The notes beneath the pieces were generated by a model. That model was given only the letters and a program-made list of their open reading frames with translations, did no database searches and was not told the DNA's origin. Source: Nitrospira sp. (GTDB lineage Bacteria > Nitrospirota > Nitrospiria > Nitrospirales > Nitrospiraceae). Taken from it: 64,000 bases of DNA. Positions 7,977 to 17,453 of the stretch are shown one piece after another. The stretch covers positions 2,406,800 through 2,470,799 of the forward strand of contig CP126122.1 of assembly GCA_030123565.1 (NCBI GenBank), in the 5' to 3' direction. The first letter of the stretch is position 1. Every line of letters starts with the position of its first letter. The translations under genes were made by a program, and so were the position numbers.

Positions 7977-9877
7977 GACATCACCGGGGGACTGCCTTGG
8001 CTCTCCAGGAAAATGCGGCACCAGTTCTCCACCGACAAGAGAGACCAGATCAGAAGCCGCCGGTTCTGGCGGCCCTCCAAATGTTCCGCGACCAATCGAC
8101 CGACGGCCTCACGGTCGAGGAACGCGTAAATGCGCGCATCCCGATTGAGCAGGGCGCGACGCACGTACTCAATGCTCTCACCTTTGAACCAGCCGGCATC
8201 CGGCGCCGAAAACCCCTGCTTGATTCCCCCGCTGATGTCAGGCGGCACATGGCGCTCCATCATCTTGCGCAACAACAGTTTGCCATCCCGCGTTTTTTCG
8301 AAATAGCTGCGCGTCTTATGTCCGGGCTCGTTCTCGTTCAGCCGCACGACTTCACCGAGGTTGCCCAACTTCATGCTGACGGGCAGTCGCATCGCGAAGT
8401 CCGCCAGATCATTGTCGAGGAATGGCACGCGAGCTTCCAGGCCGTGCGCCATGCTCAGTTTATCTTCGACCACGAGCAACCCATGCAGGAAAGTTTTCGC
8501 CTCGAAGTACAGCGAATGGTTGATGTAATCCTCCGGACGCGTGAAATCGGAGGCGTGCTTGTTGAAGACGTCACGGAAAATATCCCTGGTCCATACATTC
8601 GCGACGTGATTCGCGATCGGCTTGAACACCGCCTTGATGTCCTTGTTGGGAATCAACCGTTGCCAGTGGAGGTAATATTTGTCGATGTAATGCTCGAAGT
8701 CGTCGTTGACGACAGCCCGGTAGTACCGCCAGGGATAGCCGCCGAACAGTTCGTCGCCGCCTCCGCCCGACAACACCACCTTGACAAACTTCCCCGCGAG
8801 CTGCGCAACGTAGAAGTTAGGATAACTTTGTCCGACTCGAGGTTCTTCGAGATGCCAGGTCAGGACCGGCAGAATGCGCTCCATGTCCCCCGCCTTCAAG
8901 ACCATCTCATATTGCTCGGTCTTGAACAGGTACGACATGAGCTCGGCCTTTTCGCGCTCGTCGCACGCCATTTCAAGCCCTGAGGCCGAATGCAAGTCGA
9001 AGCCGCAGGTAAAGGTTCTGAGGTTGGGCAGCCGCTTTGCAGCCACCGCGGTGATCGCTCCGGAATCCATGCCCCCGCTCAGGTAGGCGCCGACATCGAC
9101 ATCGCTGACCAGCTGCCGATGGACCGCCTGAACGAACAGTCGATCGAGCTCTTCGAGGCATTCCCGCGGGTCCGCACAGCGCTCCGACTCCGTGAAGTCG
9201 TAATCCCAATAGCGTTGAATGTGGCCCATCGCTCGGGACCCCAGCGTGAGCCGGACATGACAACCGGCCGGCAACAGCCGAATGCCGGAGAACAGGGTCC
9301 GATCGGTGAATAGGTTCTGGAAGGTGAAGTATTCCAGCAGCGCTTCCTTGTCCATTCGCGCGGCATAACCGGGGTGCGCAAGGATGACCTTGATCTCCGA
9401 TCCGAACAGGAACGCCTGGTTGTGCAACGTATAGTACAGCGGTTTGATTCCATAGCGATCGCGCGCCAGGAACAACTCCTGGCGGCGGCGGTCCCAGATC
9501 GCGAAGCTGAACATGCCGTTGAGGCGTTCGACGGCTTTCTCCCCCCATTCCGCATAGGCATACAGCACCGCTTCCGTGTCGGTGCGGGACTGGAACCGGT
9601 ATCCCAGCGTTTCCAACTCGGCCCTCAGCTCTAGGAAGTTATAAACTTCCCCGTTATAGCTGATGATGAGCTGTCCGTCCGGCGTGGCCATCGGCTGATG
9701 ACCTGCAGAGGAGAGATCGATAATGGCGAGGCGGCGATGTCCGAGCCCCACGAAGCTGTCGATATAGAACCCTTCTCCATCAGGTCCGCGATGCGCGATC
9801 GCATCGGTCATTTTGCGGAGCACGACCGGTGGAACCGGCTGTCCATTCAGGTTGAAGATCCCGGCAATACCGCACAT
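7973..9877 (-). CDS. asnB: Asparagine synthase-like glutamine amidotransferase
   Basis: 634 residues, the usual AsnB length. The N-terminus MCGIAG provides nucleophile Cys2 of the class II glutaminase domain (about residues 1-210), with 'YNGEVYNF' and 'RTDTEA' motifs. The synthetase domain follows, with the ATP-pyrophosphatase loop 'GAYLSGGMDSGAI' near residue 263. The enzyme uses glutamine ammonia and ATP to amidate a carboxylate. In polysaccharide loci such paralogues (for example WbpS in Pseudomonas O-antigen loci) amidate uronic acids or add amino acids rather than make asparagine. It is coupled to the formyltransferase by an ATGA overlap and lies 9 bp after an aminotransferase. That placement argues for glycan amidation, though free asparagine synthesis cannot be excluded. 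Confidence 0.88.
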   Translation of the reverse strand: MCGIAGIFNLNGQPVPPVVLRKMTDAIAHRGPDGEGFYIDSFVGLGHRRLAIIDLSSAGHQPMATPDGQLIISYNGEVYNFLELRAELETLGYRFQSRTDTEAVLYAYAEWGEKAVERLNGMFSFAIWDRRRQELFLARDRYGIKPLYYTLHNQAFLFGSEIKVILAHPGYAARMDKEALLEYFTFQNLFTDRTLFSGIRLLPAGCHVRLTLGSRAMGHIQRYWDYDFTESERCADPRECLEELDRLFVQAVHRQLVSDVDVGAYLSGGMDSGAITAVAAKRLPNLRTFTCGFDLHSASGLEMACDEREKAELMSYLFKTEQYEMVLKAGDMERILPVLTWHLEEPRVGQSYPNFYVAQLAGKFVKVVLSGGGGDELFGGYPWRYYRAVVNDDFEHYIDKYYLHWQRLIPNKDIKAVFKPIANHVANVWTRDIFRDVFNKHASDFTRPEDYINHSLYFEAKTFLHGLLVVEDKLSMAHGLEARVPFLDNDLADFAMRLPVSMKLGNLGEVVRLNENEPGHKTRSYFEKTRDGKLLLRKMMERHVPPDISGGIKQGFSAPDAGWFKGESIEYVRRALLNRDARIYAFLDREAVGRLVAEHLEGRQNRRLLIWSLLSVENWCRIFLESQGSPPVMS

Positions 9878-9886
9878 GGCAACCTG

Positions 9887-11062
9887 TTAAAGTTCCCTAA
9901 AAGCATGCTGCAATTCCGTCACCACGCGTTCTTGGTCCTCTTCGGTCATTTGTGCATAGAGGGGCAGCGTGAGGGTAAGCCGTTCCGCCATATAGGCGTC
10001 GGGAAACTGCTCCGGGCGAATCCCATACCTTCCGGAATAATACTGCGTCAGGGCGGCCGCATGGGTGCCTTGTCTGGTGGAGATTCCGCGCTGCTCCAGG
10101 CGGGTCATGATCGCATTCCGCCGACGGTACATCGCGTCCGTATTGGCCAAGGCCGGGACTTCGGGGCGGAACAGGCAGACATAGGCTTGATAGCCGTGCA
10201 CATACCCTTCAGGAATAGCCGGCACCTGGAGCCACTCACTGGACGCCAACGCGCGGTCATAGTACCGGGCCCGCTTGGACCGTTCATCGAGGATCCATTT
10301 CGCGCGCTCCATCTGTGCGCAGCCCAGGGCCCCCTGAATATCGGTCATGCGGTAGTTGTACCCAACATGTGGGAAATCCGCCAACAAGAAGGCCTCCTGG
10401 CCGGTATGCCGATCATAATCCGAGCGAGCTGCTCCGTGGTCACGCAGACTCCTCACCAGACGGTCCAGGTCCGCTCGTTGCGTCGTCAGCATTCCCCCCT
10501 CCCCGGTCGTGATGGATTTTCGGGGATGGAAACTGAAGCATCCGACCTCACCGAAGGTCCCAGCGTGGCGTCCGCGATATTCGCTGCCGAAGGCACAGGC
10601 CGCGTCTTCGACGACCCACAGGCCGTGTCGTTTCGCAATGTCCAGAATGGGCGCCATGTCGGCGCAGAGTCCGAACAGGTGAACCGCAATAATACCGACC
10701 GTACGGGAAGTAATCAGCGGCTCTATTCCGCCGACGTCGATATTAAAGGTTTTCAGGTCAACGTCGCAAAAGACTGGCCTGGCCTTGAGGCATTCCACGA
10801 CGTTGGCGGTGGCCACCCACGTGAAGGCCGGGACGATGACTTCATCCCCCGGCTGTACGCCTAGAGCCACGACAGCGAGATGCAGGGCAGTCGTGCACGA
10901 GGTCGTCGCGATGGAATGCCGGGCGCCTGTGAAGGCCGAAAAGTGCTCCTCGAACCTCCTGACAAAAGGTCCTTGCACCACCCAACCAGTGTCTATGGGT
11001 TGCAGCAAGGCCCTGCTCTCGGGCTCCCCGAACACCGGCTTGGTAATGGGGATCGGGTTCAT
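9887..11062 (-). CDS. DegT/DnrJ/EryC1-family sugar aminotransferase (perosamine synthase-like)
   Basis: 391 residues with the PLP-dependent fold of sugar aminotransferases. 'ATTSCTTALHLA' near residue 53 is the phosphate-binding region. 'EDAACAFGSEY' near 150 holds the pyridine-binding Asp. The Schiff-base Lys is in 'FHPRKSITTGEGGM' near residue 185. The 'K-x-I-T-T-G-E-G-G' form is typical of 4-aminotransferases such as perosamine synthase, which aminate GDP-4-keto-6-deoxymannose. gmd, which makes that substrate, is intact at 21451-22473. The start overlaps the upstream epimerase stop as ATGA. The substrate is inferred; UDP-4-keto sugars are an alternative. Confidence 0.85.
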   Translation of the reverse strand: MNPIPITKPVFGEPESRALLQPIDTGWVVQGPFVRRFEEHFSAFTGARHSIATTSCTTALHLAVVALGVQPGDEVIVPAFTWVATANVVECLKARPVFCDVDLKTFNIDVGGIEPLITSRTVGIIAVHLFGLCADMAPILDIAKRHGLWVVEDAACAFGSEYRGRHAGTFGEVGCFSFHPRKSITTGEGGMLTTQRADLDRLVRSLRDHGAARSDYDRHTGQEAFLLADFPHVGYNYRMTDIQGALGCAQMERAKWILDERSKRARYYDRALASSEWLQVPAIPEGYVHGYQAYVCLFRPEVPALANTDAMYRRRNAIMTRLEQRGISTRQGTHAAALTQYYSGRYGIRPEQFPDAYMAERLTLTLPLYAQMTEEDQERVVTELQHAFREL

Positions 11063-12045
11063 GCGAGCGATCGCTGCCTTGCAACCAGCTCCTTATGGGT
11101 GTTTCTCCATTCGATGAGCCACTTGAGCCCGTCTCGCAATTCCACGCTGGACCGGAAGCCCAATTCCCGTGCCGCTTTGGTCGTGTCGCCGATCCGTTTG
11201 GTGACGAACGTCTGTCCTGCCGGCTCGTGTTGGATGGGAAGCTGGGCTCCCGTCAGCTCCAGAATGAGCTCGGTGACGGCCTGAATCGTCGTACCCTGTC
11301 CGGACCCCACGTTGTAGCAGCTGTCCGTGGCCTTGGCCTGCATCGCCTTCACGTTCGCCTCGGCCACATCACCGACGTAGATGAAGTCATACTCCTGCGA
11401 TCCATCGCCATACACGATCGGGGACAACCCTTGATCGAGCCGATCGAGAATCTTCATGATGACCGCGATATAGGTGCCCTTATAGTCCTGTCTCGGCCCG
11501 TAGACATTCATGTATCGGAGGCCTACGTAATCGAGGCCAAAACGCTCGTGGAACGCTCGGCACATATGCTCGCCGGCGATTTTCGTCGCGCCGTAAAACG
11601 TGCGGTTATTATAGGCATGGTCCTCGGTCATGGGAATGTGAAGGGCGTTCCCATAGACCGACGCGGAGGAGGAATACACCAGTCGCTTCACCTTGTTTGC
11701 GACACAGGCTTCCAGCACGTTGAATGTGCCTCGGATGTTGACCTCGAACGCGGAACGCGGATAGTCGTGGCAATGCAGCAACCACAGCGCCGCCAGATGG
11801 AAGACCCCGTCGACGCCTTTCATCGCTTCGCTCAGAATATCGGTTTGGGTGATATCTCCGCCGAGCGGAAAAATCTTCACTCGAGCATCCTGAAAGGCCT
11901 CGCTCAGATTCTCCCGCGTCCCGCGACTAAAATTATCATACACAATGATCTCGCCGGCATCCGACCTGACCAGGTGGTCCACGATGTGCGAACCGATGAA
12001 CCCACCGCCTCCGATCACCAAGATTTTTTTCCCTCGCAGATCCAC
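11059..12045 (-). CDS. NAD-dependent nucleotide-sugar epimerase/dehydratase
   Basis: 328 residues, extended SDR family. The Rossmann motif is 'VIGGGGFIGSH' at residues 11-21. The catalytic region is 'SSSASVYG' near residue 125 and YxxxK in 'FYGATKIAGEH' near 150. 'YMNVYGPRQ' and 'DFIYVGDVAEA' are characteristic of GalE- and UDP-sugar-epimerase-like members. It should epimerise or dehydrate an NDP-sugar at C4 or C5. It sits directly upstream of the perosamine synthase-like gene with a 4-base overlap and probably acts on the same or a parallel sugar. The exact substrate is unassigned. Confidence 0.85.
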   Translation of the reverse strand: MDLRGKKILVIGGGGFIGSHIVDHLVRSDAGEIIVYDNFSRGTRENLSEAFQDARVKIFPLGGDITQTDILSEAMKGVDGVFHLAALWLLHCHDYPRSAFEVNIRGTFNVLEACVANKVKRLVYSSSASVYGNALHIPMTEDHAYNNRTFYGATKIAGEHMCRAFHERFGLDYVGLRYMNVYGPRQDYKGTYIAVIMKILDRLDQGLSPIVYGDGSQEYDFIYVGDVAEANVKAMQAKATDSCYNVGSGQGTTIQAVTELILELTGAQLPIQHEPAGQTFVTKRIGDTTKAARELGFRSSVELRDGLKWLIEWRNTHKELVARQRSLA

Positions 12046-12116
12046 GGCAGTCTTCCTCTTTGCTAAAGTGATCCCGGCACAGGTACCGCCGGAAGATTGA
12101 ATGCAACGTCGCTTCG

Positions 12117-13265
12117 CTATGCGGGCTTGCCCATGTAGAAGGCGTGGATCGCGTCCACCACTTCACTTTGCTGTACCGCTGTGAGCTCCGGATAGATGGG
12201 AAGCGCCACGGTTTCTTTCGCGGCACGCTCCGACTCGGGGAAATCACCTGCTCGATAGCCGAGATAGCGAAAGCACTCCTGAAGATGGAACGGTACGGGG
12301 TAGTAGACTTCCGTCCCTATCCCTTTTTGCTTGAGGAACGCCATCAGCTCATCCCGCCGTGGAACACGAAGCACAAACTGATTATAGATGTGGTAATGAC
12401 GGACTCCGTGCGCGCGATAGACGGGTTCGGGCAGTCTAATCTCTGGGTTTTCGAGCAAGCCCCGCTCCGATACCAATGCCTCATACCGCTGGGCGTTTTC
12501 CTGGCGTCTCCTCGTCCAGTCATCGAGGCAATCAAGCTTTACATTCAGGACTGCAGCCTGCAGCGTGTCGAGACGGAAATTTCCTCCGATGAATTTGTGA
12601 TAATACTTTGGTTTTCCCCCGTGCACCCGAAGAACCTTGATACGATCCGCAATCTCAGGGTCATTCGTTACAACCATACCTCCATCACCGAGAGCTCCGA
12701 GATTCTTGCTCGGGAAAAACGACAGGCACCCTACGGTTCCCATGCTGCAGGCACGCCGGCCATCGCGGTAGTCGGCACCGATCGCCTGCGCGCCATCCTC
12801 AATGACTTTGAGGCCGTGGTTCTGCGCGATTCGAAGAATGGGCTCCATGTCCGCACATTGACCGTATAGGTGCACCGGAATAATGGCCCTGGTTTTTTTT
12901 GTGATGGTTCGTTCGATCTTGGCCGGGTCGATATTGAACGTGATGGGATCGATATCAACGAAGATCGGCCTGGCTCCCAGGCGAGTGATCGCTCCGGCTG
13001 TTGCGAAAAAGGAATAGGGCGTCGTAATGACTTCATCGCCCGGCCCGATTTCGATCGCCATGAGCGCGACTAATAGGGCATCGGTCCCGGAAGACACGCC
13101 GATCCCGAAGCGAGCCTGGCAGTAGGAGGCAACCCGCTCTTCCAATTTGCTCACTTCCGGCCCGAGGATGAAAGACTGACTTCGCAATACCTGGTCGATG
13201 GCTGCGAGGAGCTGATCGTATAGGGGCGCATGGTGCGCGCGGAGATCTAGTAAAGGGACACCCAT
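12117..13265 (-). CDS. DegT/DnrJ/EryC1-family sugar aminotransferase (WbpE-like)
   Basis: 382 residues. The PLP-binding signature includes 'GVSSGTDALLVALMA' near residue 55, 'EDGAQAIGADY' near 155 and the Lys in 'SFFPSKNLGALGDGGM' near 185. The 'FFPSKxLGxxGDGG' form matches 3-aminotransferases of the WbpE type, which act on UDP-3-keto-GlcNAc uronate. It lies 12 bp downstream of a WbpB-WbpD-like fusion gene, so the three activities 3-oxidation, transamination and N-acetylation are adjacent. WbpA, the UDP-GlcNAc 6-dehydrogenase of that pathway, is not in the window. The start ATG at 13265 gives 'MGVPLLDLRAHHAPL', a typical N-terminus for the family. Confidence 0.87.
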   Translation of the reverse strand: MGVPLLDLRAHHAPLYDQLLAAIDQVLRSQSFILGPEVSKLEERVASYCQARFGIGVSSGTDALLVALMAIEIGPGDEVITTPYSFFATAGAITRLGARPIFVDIDPITFNIDPAKIERTITKKTRAIIPVHLYGQCADMEPILRIAQNHGLKVIEDGAQAIGADYRDGRRACSMGTVGCLSFFPSKNLGALGDGGMVVTNDPEIADRIKVLRVHGGKPKYYHKFIGGNFRLDTLQAAVLNVKLDCLDDWTRRRQENAQRYEALVSERGLLENPEIRLPEPVYRAHGVRHYHIYNQFVLRVPRRDELMAFLKQKGIGTEVYYPVPFHLQECFRYLGYRAGDFPESERAAKETVALPIYPELTAVQQSEVVDAIHAFYMGKPA

Positions 13266-13277
13266 TTCTTTTCCTTC

Positions 13278-14876
13278 TTAGGCCTCACCACAGGATGACA
13301 TGCCGGCCCCTGTTTTCTTGTACGCAGCTCCGCAGCTGGGGCATGTTGCACGAACACCTTGCATGGCGAGCTTCACCCCGCAGGCGCACATCCAGCCGAC
13401 GACTCTTGCAGGACTCCCGACGACCAACGCATGATCCGGAACGTCTTTCGTCACCACGGCCCCGGCGCCGACGAAGGCGTACCGGCCGATCGTGGTTCCA
13501 CACACCACGGTGCAATTCGCGCCCAGCGTCGCGCCCCGCCTCACCAATGTCGGCTTGAGCTCCTTCATGCGAGGAATTTCGCTCCTCGGATTGAAGACGT
13601 TGGTAAAAACCATCGACGGACCGCAGAACACAAAGTCTTCCAGCGTGACGCCTTCATAGACAGACACGTTGTTCTGAAGCTTCACACCATCACCGACTGC
13701 GACGTTCGGACCGACGACCACATTCTGCCCGATCTTACAGTTCTTCCCGATTCGTGATCCTTTGAGAATATGCGATAAATGCCAGATGCTCGTCCCCTCG
13801 GCAATCTCGACACCGTCGTCGATGAAGGCCGACTCATGGGCGAAGTATCGGCGCGAAGTTTGAGCCGTTTGCATGGTGAGCGGAGCGAGCTTTCGCGCAA
13901 GCATCTCCTCGCATCGCTGAAGCACCGTCAGAACGCGAAGACCTTCCTCGCCGTCGGTCCGTGGTCGTACCCGTCGAGTGACACAATCAAGAAAATGCGA
14001 ACACTCGGCGCGCAGCGGCTCATCGGACGAGAGTTCAACAATCTGCGCATCCGCCTTGTGAGGCGTGGGAACATTATTCTTCCAGTTGATCGAATGAGGA
14101 TAGAGCAGCAGCTTGTCTTTCTTCTCAAGATCGTCGAACACCGCCATCTTGCGATCCCCGACGACAACGAGCTTCTGTTCCTTGTAGGGGTGGAGCCAGG
14201 ACACGAACACATGGGCTTTCACTCCGCTCGCGAATGAGAGGAGACTCACGGTGACGTCCGCAATATTCTGATGAAGATAATTCCCGCCCTGAGTTTCCAC
14301 CTCGACCGGCATTTCGCCGAGCAGGCCCAAGATCACCGAAATGTCATGCGGCGCGAAGGACCACAGAATGTTCTCCTCGCGGCGGATTTTCCCGAGATTC
14401 AATCGGTTCGAATAAATGTACTGGATTCGGCCCAACTCTCCGGCTTCGATGAGCGCGTTCAATTTCAGAATGGCCGGATGGTACCAGAGAAGATGTCCGA
14501 CCATAAGAATGCGGTCCTGCCGGCGAGCGAGATCGACGAGTTCTTGGCCTTCGGTCACGGAAAGACAGAGTGGTTTTTCAACAAACACGTCTTTTCCGGC
14601 CAGAATGGCCTCCCGCACCAGGGCAGCATGGGTTTCGGCAGGGGTGGCGATGGCGACCGCCTTCAGAAAGGGATCGCGAAGCACGTCGCTGAAGGCCGAC
14701 AGGGTGCGGCACGAAGGATACGACTCCTGGAACATCCGCAAGGTTTCGTCATTGCTGTCGCACACAGCCCCCAATGCGTTCAGGCCTGCAAAATTCCGCA
14801 CAAGGTTCTTACCCCAATAGCCCCCCCCGACCACCGCGACGAGAGGATTACCGTCTGTTTCCACTCTACCCTCCAA
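13278..14876 (-). CDS. Fusion of Gfo/Idh/MocA oxidoreductase and hexapeptide N-acyltransferase (WbpB-WbpD type)
   Basis: 532 residues in two enzymes. Residues about 10-335 are a Gfo/Idh/MocA dehydrogenase, with nucleotide motif '[15 protein letters not shown]' and 'EKPLCLS' near residue 100. Residues about 345-500 are a left-handed beta-helix acyltransferase rich in hexapeptide repeats ('[20 protein letters not shown]', '[11 protein letters not shown]'). A C-terminal Cys set ('CACG', 'CPSCG') looks like a zinc ribbon, often seen at the end of WbpD-like enzymes. In Pseudomonas and Bordetella, separate WbpB and WbpD oxidise C3 and acetylate the 3-amine of UDP-GlcNAc uronate. Here both steps are one polypeptide, next to the WbpE-like aminotransferase. 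Confidence 0.87.
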   Translation of the reverse strand: MEGRVETDGNPLVAVVGGGYWGKNLVRNFAGLNALGAVCDSNDETLRMFQESYPSCRTLSAFSDVLRDPFLKAVAIATPAETHAALVREAILAGKDVFVEKPLCLSVTEGQELVDLARRQDRILMVGHLLWYHPAILKLNALIEAGELGRIQYIYSNRLNLGKIRREENILWSFAPHDISVILGLLGEMPVEVETQGGNYLHQNIADVTVSLLSFASGVKAHVFVSWLHPYKEQKLVVVGDRKMAVFDDLEKKDKLLLYPHSINWKNNVPTPHKADAQIVELSSDEPLRAECSHFLDCVTRRVRPRTDGEEGLRVLTVLQRCEEMLARKLAPLTMQTAQTSRRYFAHESAFIDDGVEIAEGTSIWHLSHILKGSRIGKNCKIGQNVVVGPNVAVGDGVKLQNNVSVYEGVTLEDFVFCGPSMVFTNVFNPRSEIPRMKELKPTLVRRGATLGANCTVVCGTTIGRYAFVGAGAVVTKDVPDHALVVGSPARVVGWMCACGVKLAMQGVRATCPSCGAAYKKTGAGMSSCGEA

Positions 14877-15188
14877 GCCTCATCCAGCCGTTCTCAACAG
14901 TGCCGTACTTACACCACCACTCTGATGCGAGAGGGAAACCCACGTGAAAGGCGCTCGCCGTCCAAATTCGGCGTCCCACCATCCCCGGCAGGGTATCACT
15001 ATTACTTCAATGCAATCTAAAAGTCTACCCTGGTCGGAACCGCGGGTTCACTGTTGGAACGTTTTCCCGACGAACCCTCATCGAACATGGAGCCGCATGC
15101 TCTGACGCCCGTAGCGACGCGAGAGGTTCCGTTGCACGCCGGCCGATCACCCATCGAGGGAGCGAGGAGGCCCCGCGGGGCCCGAGGA
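14877..15188. other. Intergenic region, no gene recognised
   Basis: About 310 bp between the WbpB-WbpD fusion gene and the 3' end of the disrupted O-antigen ligase. Short frames here do not resemble proteins. A more AT-rich patch around 14990-15030 could hold a minus-strand promoter for the fusion gene, but no convincing -35/-10 pair is visible. A perfect GC palindrome occurs at 15169-15182, just past the ligase stop. Confidence 0.5.
15169..15182 (-). terminator. GC-rich palindrome after O-antigen ligase remnant
   Basis: A 14-base perfect palindrome, GGCCCCGCGGGGCC, lies 6 bp beyond the stop of the truncated ligase. It could form a terminator-like stem in the ligase transcript, but there is no T-run and no loop. 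It is weakly supported. Confidence 0.25.
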
Positions 15189-15662
15189 TTACTTCTCTGT
15201 TTTCAAGGCATATCCTGTGGCCATTAGGATCCAGAACAGATGGGCGAGACTTCCCGCAAGCATGTAATCGAAACAATTCCTCACGATAAAACCGACCAGG
15301 GCGGCTGTGATGGAAAAGAGGAGGATGCGCGATGGCAGGGAAGTAGACGTCCTCGCCCCTGACACGAGGTTCTGATACAGACGGCCCATCGCCCAGGCGG
15401 AAAAAAAGAGTGCCGGCACCCCGCTTCCCAGGAGAATCATGAGGAATGTGCTATGTAATGCCGGGAGCACCTTTTCGACCGCACCTTTATTTTTCTCTGC
15501 TTCGATTTCAGCATGATACATCCTGAGAAACGTTTCGTTTCCATATCCGATTCCCACGACGGGATATTGAACGACCTGCTGAAAACCCAACGCCCATGTT
15601 TTCGTTCGCGCTTTCAAGGTCCAGGGATCGACGGTTTCCCGCTGATATCCACGCTCTACTAG

Positions 15663-17193
15663 GAGCCCGTCCGAGTAACGGCTGGTGATGAGCGAGAAGC
15701 CGTATGTTCTCGGCGTGGCAGCGAGCAGTGGTGATTCGGCCAGCAGCCTCCGTGGTTTGTGGCCGACAAGGAGCCGGGAGGTGCCATTGCGTTCAGTGTT
15801 GAGGGCGTCATCCTCTCGCTCCGGCCAGTTTCAGCAGGTTGTGGGCACTGCAGACGAAACTCCACTCACCGGCGACCTGCGACAGGCCCCGCAACAAGAA
15901 CTGTCGGAAGCCGCGAGCCTGTTTGATCTGGCCAAACACGGGTTCGACCACCTGCTTGCGCAGCCGATAGCGACTCCGATACCCGGCTCGTCTCAGGCGG
16001 CTCCTCATCGCGTGCACTCGCGTCCCCGCCTTCGTCTTGCGCGTTCCGGTGGCCGAGGCCTCGCCGTGCTTGTGCCGACCCGTGGCCACGTATCCTCGGA
16101 TGCGACGGCGATTCAAGGCGTTGAGATTATGCTCAGAGCAGTACCCCGCATCCGCCGACAGCTCCCGAGCCTGTCGGCCCGTGTCGGTCCGGATGTGAGC
16201 CAGCATCGGCGCGAGTTGATGCGCGTCGCTGGCCTGGCTTGTCAGCCCATGAGCCACAATCACTTGGTGCCCGGCATCGACGGCCGCTTGGGCGCTATAG
16301 CCTTGGATGAATCCCTCCCGCGACTTCATGATCCGACTGTCCGGATCGGTGAAATTGCGCTGCGCATTATCTTTGGGCGTTCCGGGAGGATGCTTCGCAG
16401 GGCGGCCTCGTCGCGGACGATCCGATGGATGATCGTCTGTCCGTTTCTTGGCCTGTGCGTCGGCTTCCAAGGCCGCTTTCGCGGCTCGGATCTTCTCCAA
16501 GCGCTGCTGCTTGTTCACCACCCAATCCGGCAACTCGTCCCCGCGTCGGTCGACTCCGTACGCGGCGTCCTCGCGCGCGTCGCTGGCCGCGGCCTCGGCC
16601 AACCAACGAGCCACCTCGGCGGCAAGCTCCGGCTCGGCTTTCTGCATCCGGCGGTAGCTCATGGCCTTATGCTTGGAGGCGTTGGCTCGAATCTTCGTCC
16701 CATCCAACGCCACGTGGCCCAACGTCACCAACCCCGCCTTCTGGCACAGCTTGAGTACCTGCGTGAACAACCCTCCGAGTGCCGACAGGTGGCGCTTCCG
16801 AAAATCACTGATCGTTCGAAAGTCCGGACACTGCCGCGCCGTCACGGCCATGACATCCACCCGCTCCTCACAGGCCTTCGCGATCCGCCGCGAGGCGTAG
16901 AGCCCTTGGCTGTACGCATATAGCAACAGCGCCGTCATCATGACCGGATCATAGGGCGGAAACCCGCGGTCTTCAGTGTAGGTCTTCAGGATTGCCGACA
17001 GATCCAGCGAGTCTCGGACTAGGTCCCGCACGAAGTGAGCCAGATGACCCGCGGGAACTAGCTCATGAACCGACGGGGGCAACAGCATCATCTGATCGAC
17101 GTCCCAGGATTTGAATGTTTTAGCCATGCGCCCTAGAAACCACAGTGCGCTCTGGCTGTCCAGTCAATAATGGCGCATTACTCGGACAGGCTC
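15663..17193 (-). mobile_element. IS1182-like insertion sequence, 1531 bp
   Basis: The element is bounded by near-perfect terminal inverted repeats (GAGCCYGTCCGAGTAAYG) at 15663 and 17193. CTAG lies immediately outside both ends, at 15659-15662 and 17194-17197, as a 4-base target duplication or as two reused palindromic sites. It carries a single intact transposase gene. It sits inside the O-antigen ligase pseudogene. Confidence 0.9.
15808..17127 (-). CDS. IS1182-family transposase, intact
   Basis: 439 residues. The N-terminal DUF772-type region 'HELVPAGHLAHFVRDLV' and 'DPVMMTALLLYAYSQGLYASR' is typical of IS1182 and IS5-superfamily transposases. DDE candidates are the Asp in 'GHVALDGTKIRANAS' (about residue 155), the Asp in 'LSADAGYCSEHN' (about 345) and the Glu in 'KQVVEPVFGQIKQARGFR' (about 410). 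The frame is uninterrupted and the ends of the element are present, so the element may still be mobile. A basic linker rich in Arg/Lys/Pro lies near residues 225-265. Confidence 0.93.
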   Translation of the reverse strand: MAKTFKSWDVDQMMLLPPSVHELVPAGHLAHFVRDLVRDSLDLSAILKTYTEDRGFPPYDPVMMTALLLYAYSQGLYASRRIAKACEERVDVMAVTARQCPDFRTISDFRKRHLSALGGLFTQVLKLCQKAGLVTLGHVALDGTKIRANASKHKAMSYRRMQKAEPELAAEVARWLAEAAASDAREDAAYGVDRRGDELPDWVVNKQQRLEKIRAAKAALEADAQAKKRTDDHPSDRPRRGRPAKHPPGTPKDNAQRNFTDPDSRIMKSREGFIQGYSAQAAVDAGHQVIVAHGLTSQASDAHQLAPMLAHIRTDTGRQARELSADAGYCSEHNLNALNRRRIRGYVATGRHKHGEASATGTRKTKAGTRVHAMRSRLRRAGYRSRYRLRKQVVEPVFGQIKQARGFRQFLLRGLSQVAGEWSFVCSAHNLLKLAGARG

Positions 17194-17453
17194 CTAGCCC
17201 GCGCAATAAGTACATCGCCCAATAGAAGACGAGGATGTGCGCGACAACCTTTCTCCACTCTGAAAAACTGTAGTTTGGATCGGCTGCAAACGGCACCGTA
17301 CACAATACCCACCCGACAAAACACAACAACGGCATGTCAAAAGGAGTCCTGATCCACATCCTTGATTTTTCGAACCAAGCGAGAATCAGCGCCACGGCAA
17401 ACAAAATAAAAAACAGGTGTTCTTGAAGGCGAAATACTTGTGGAAAGAAACTA

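Noticed and set aside
7973..8021. Upstream ATG at 8021 for the formyltransferase gene
   Set aside because: It lies inside asnB. ATG 7976 gives the ATGA overlap and a normal N-terminus.
15025..15276. Minus-strand frame of 83 codons near the ligase remnant
   Set aside because: It is out of frame with the ligase remnant and has no family resemblance.
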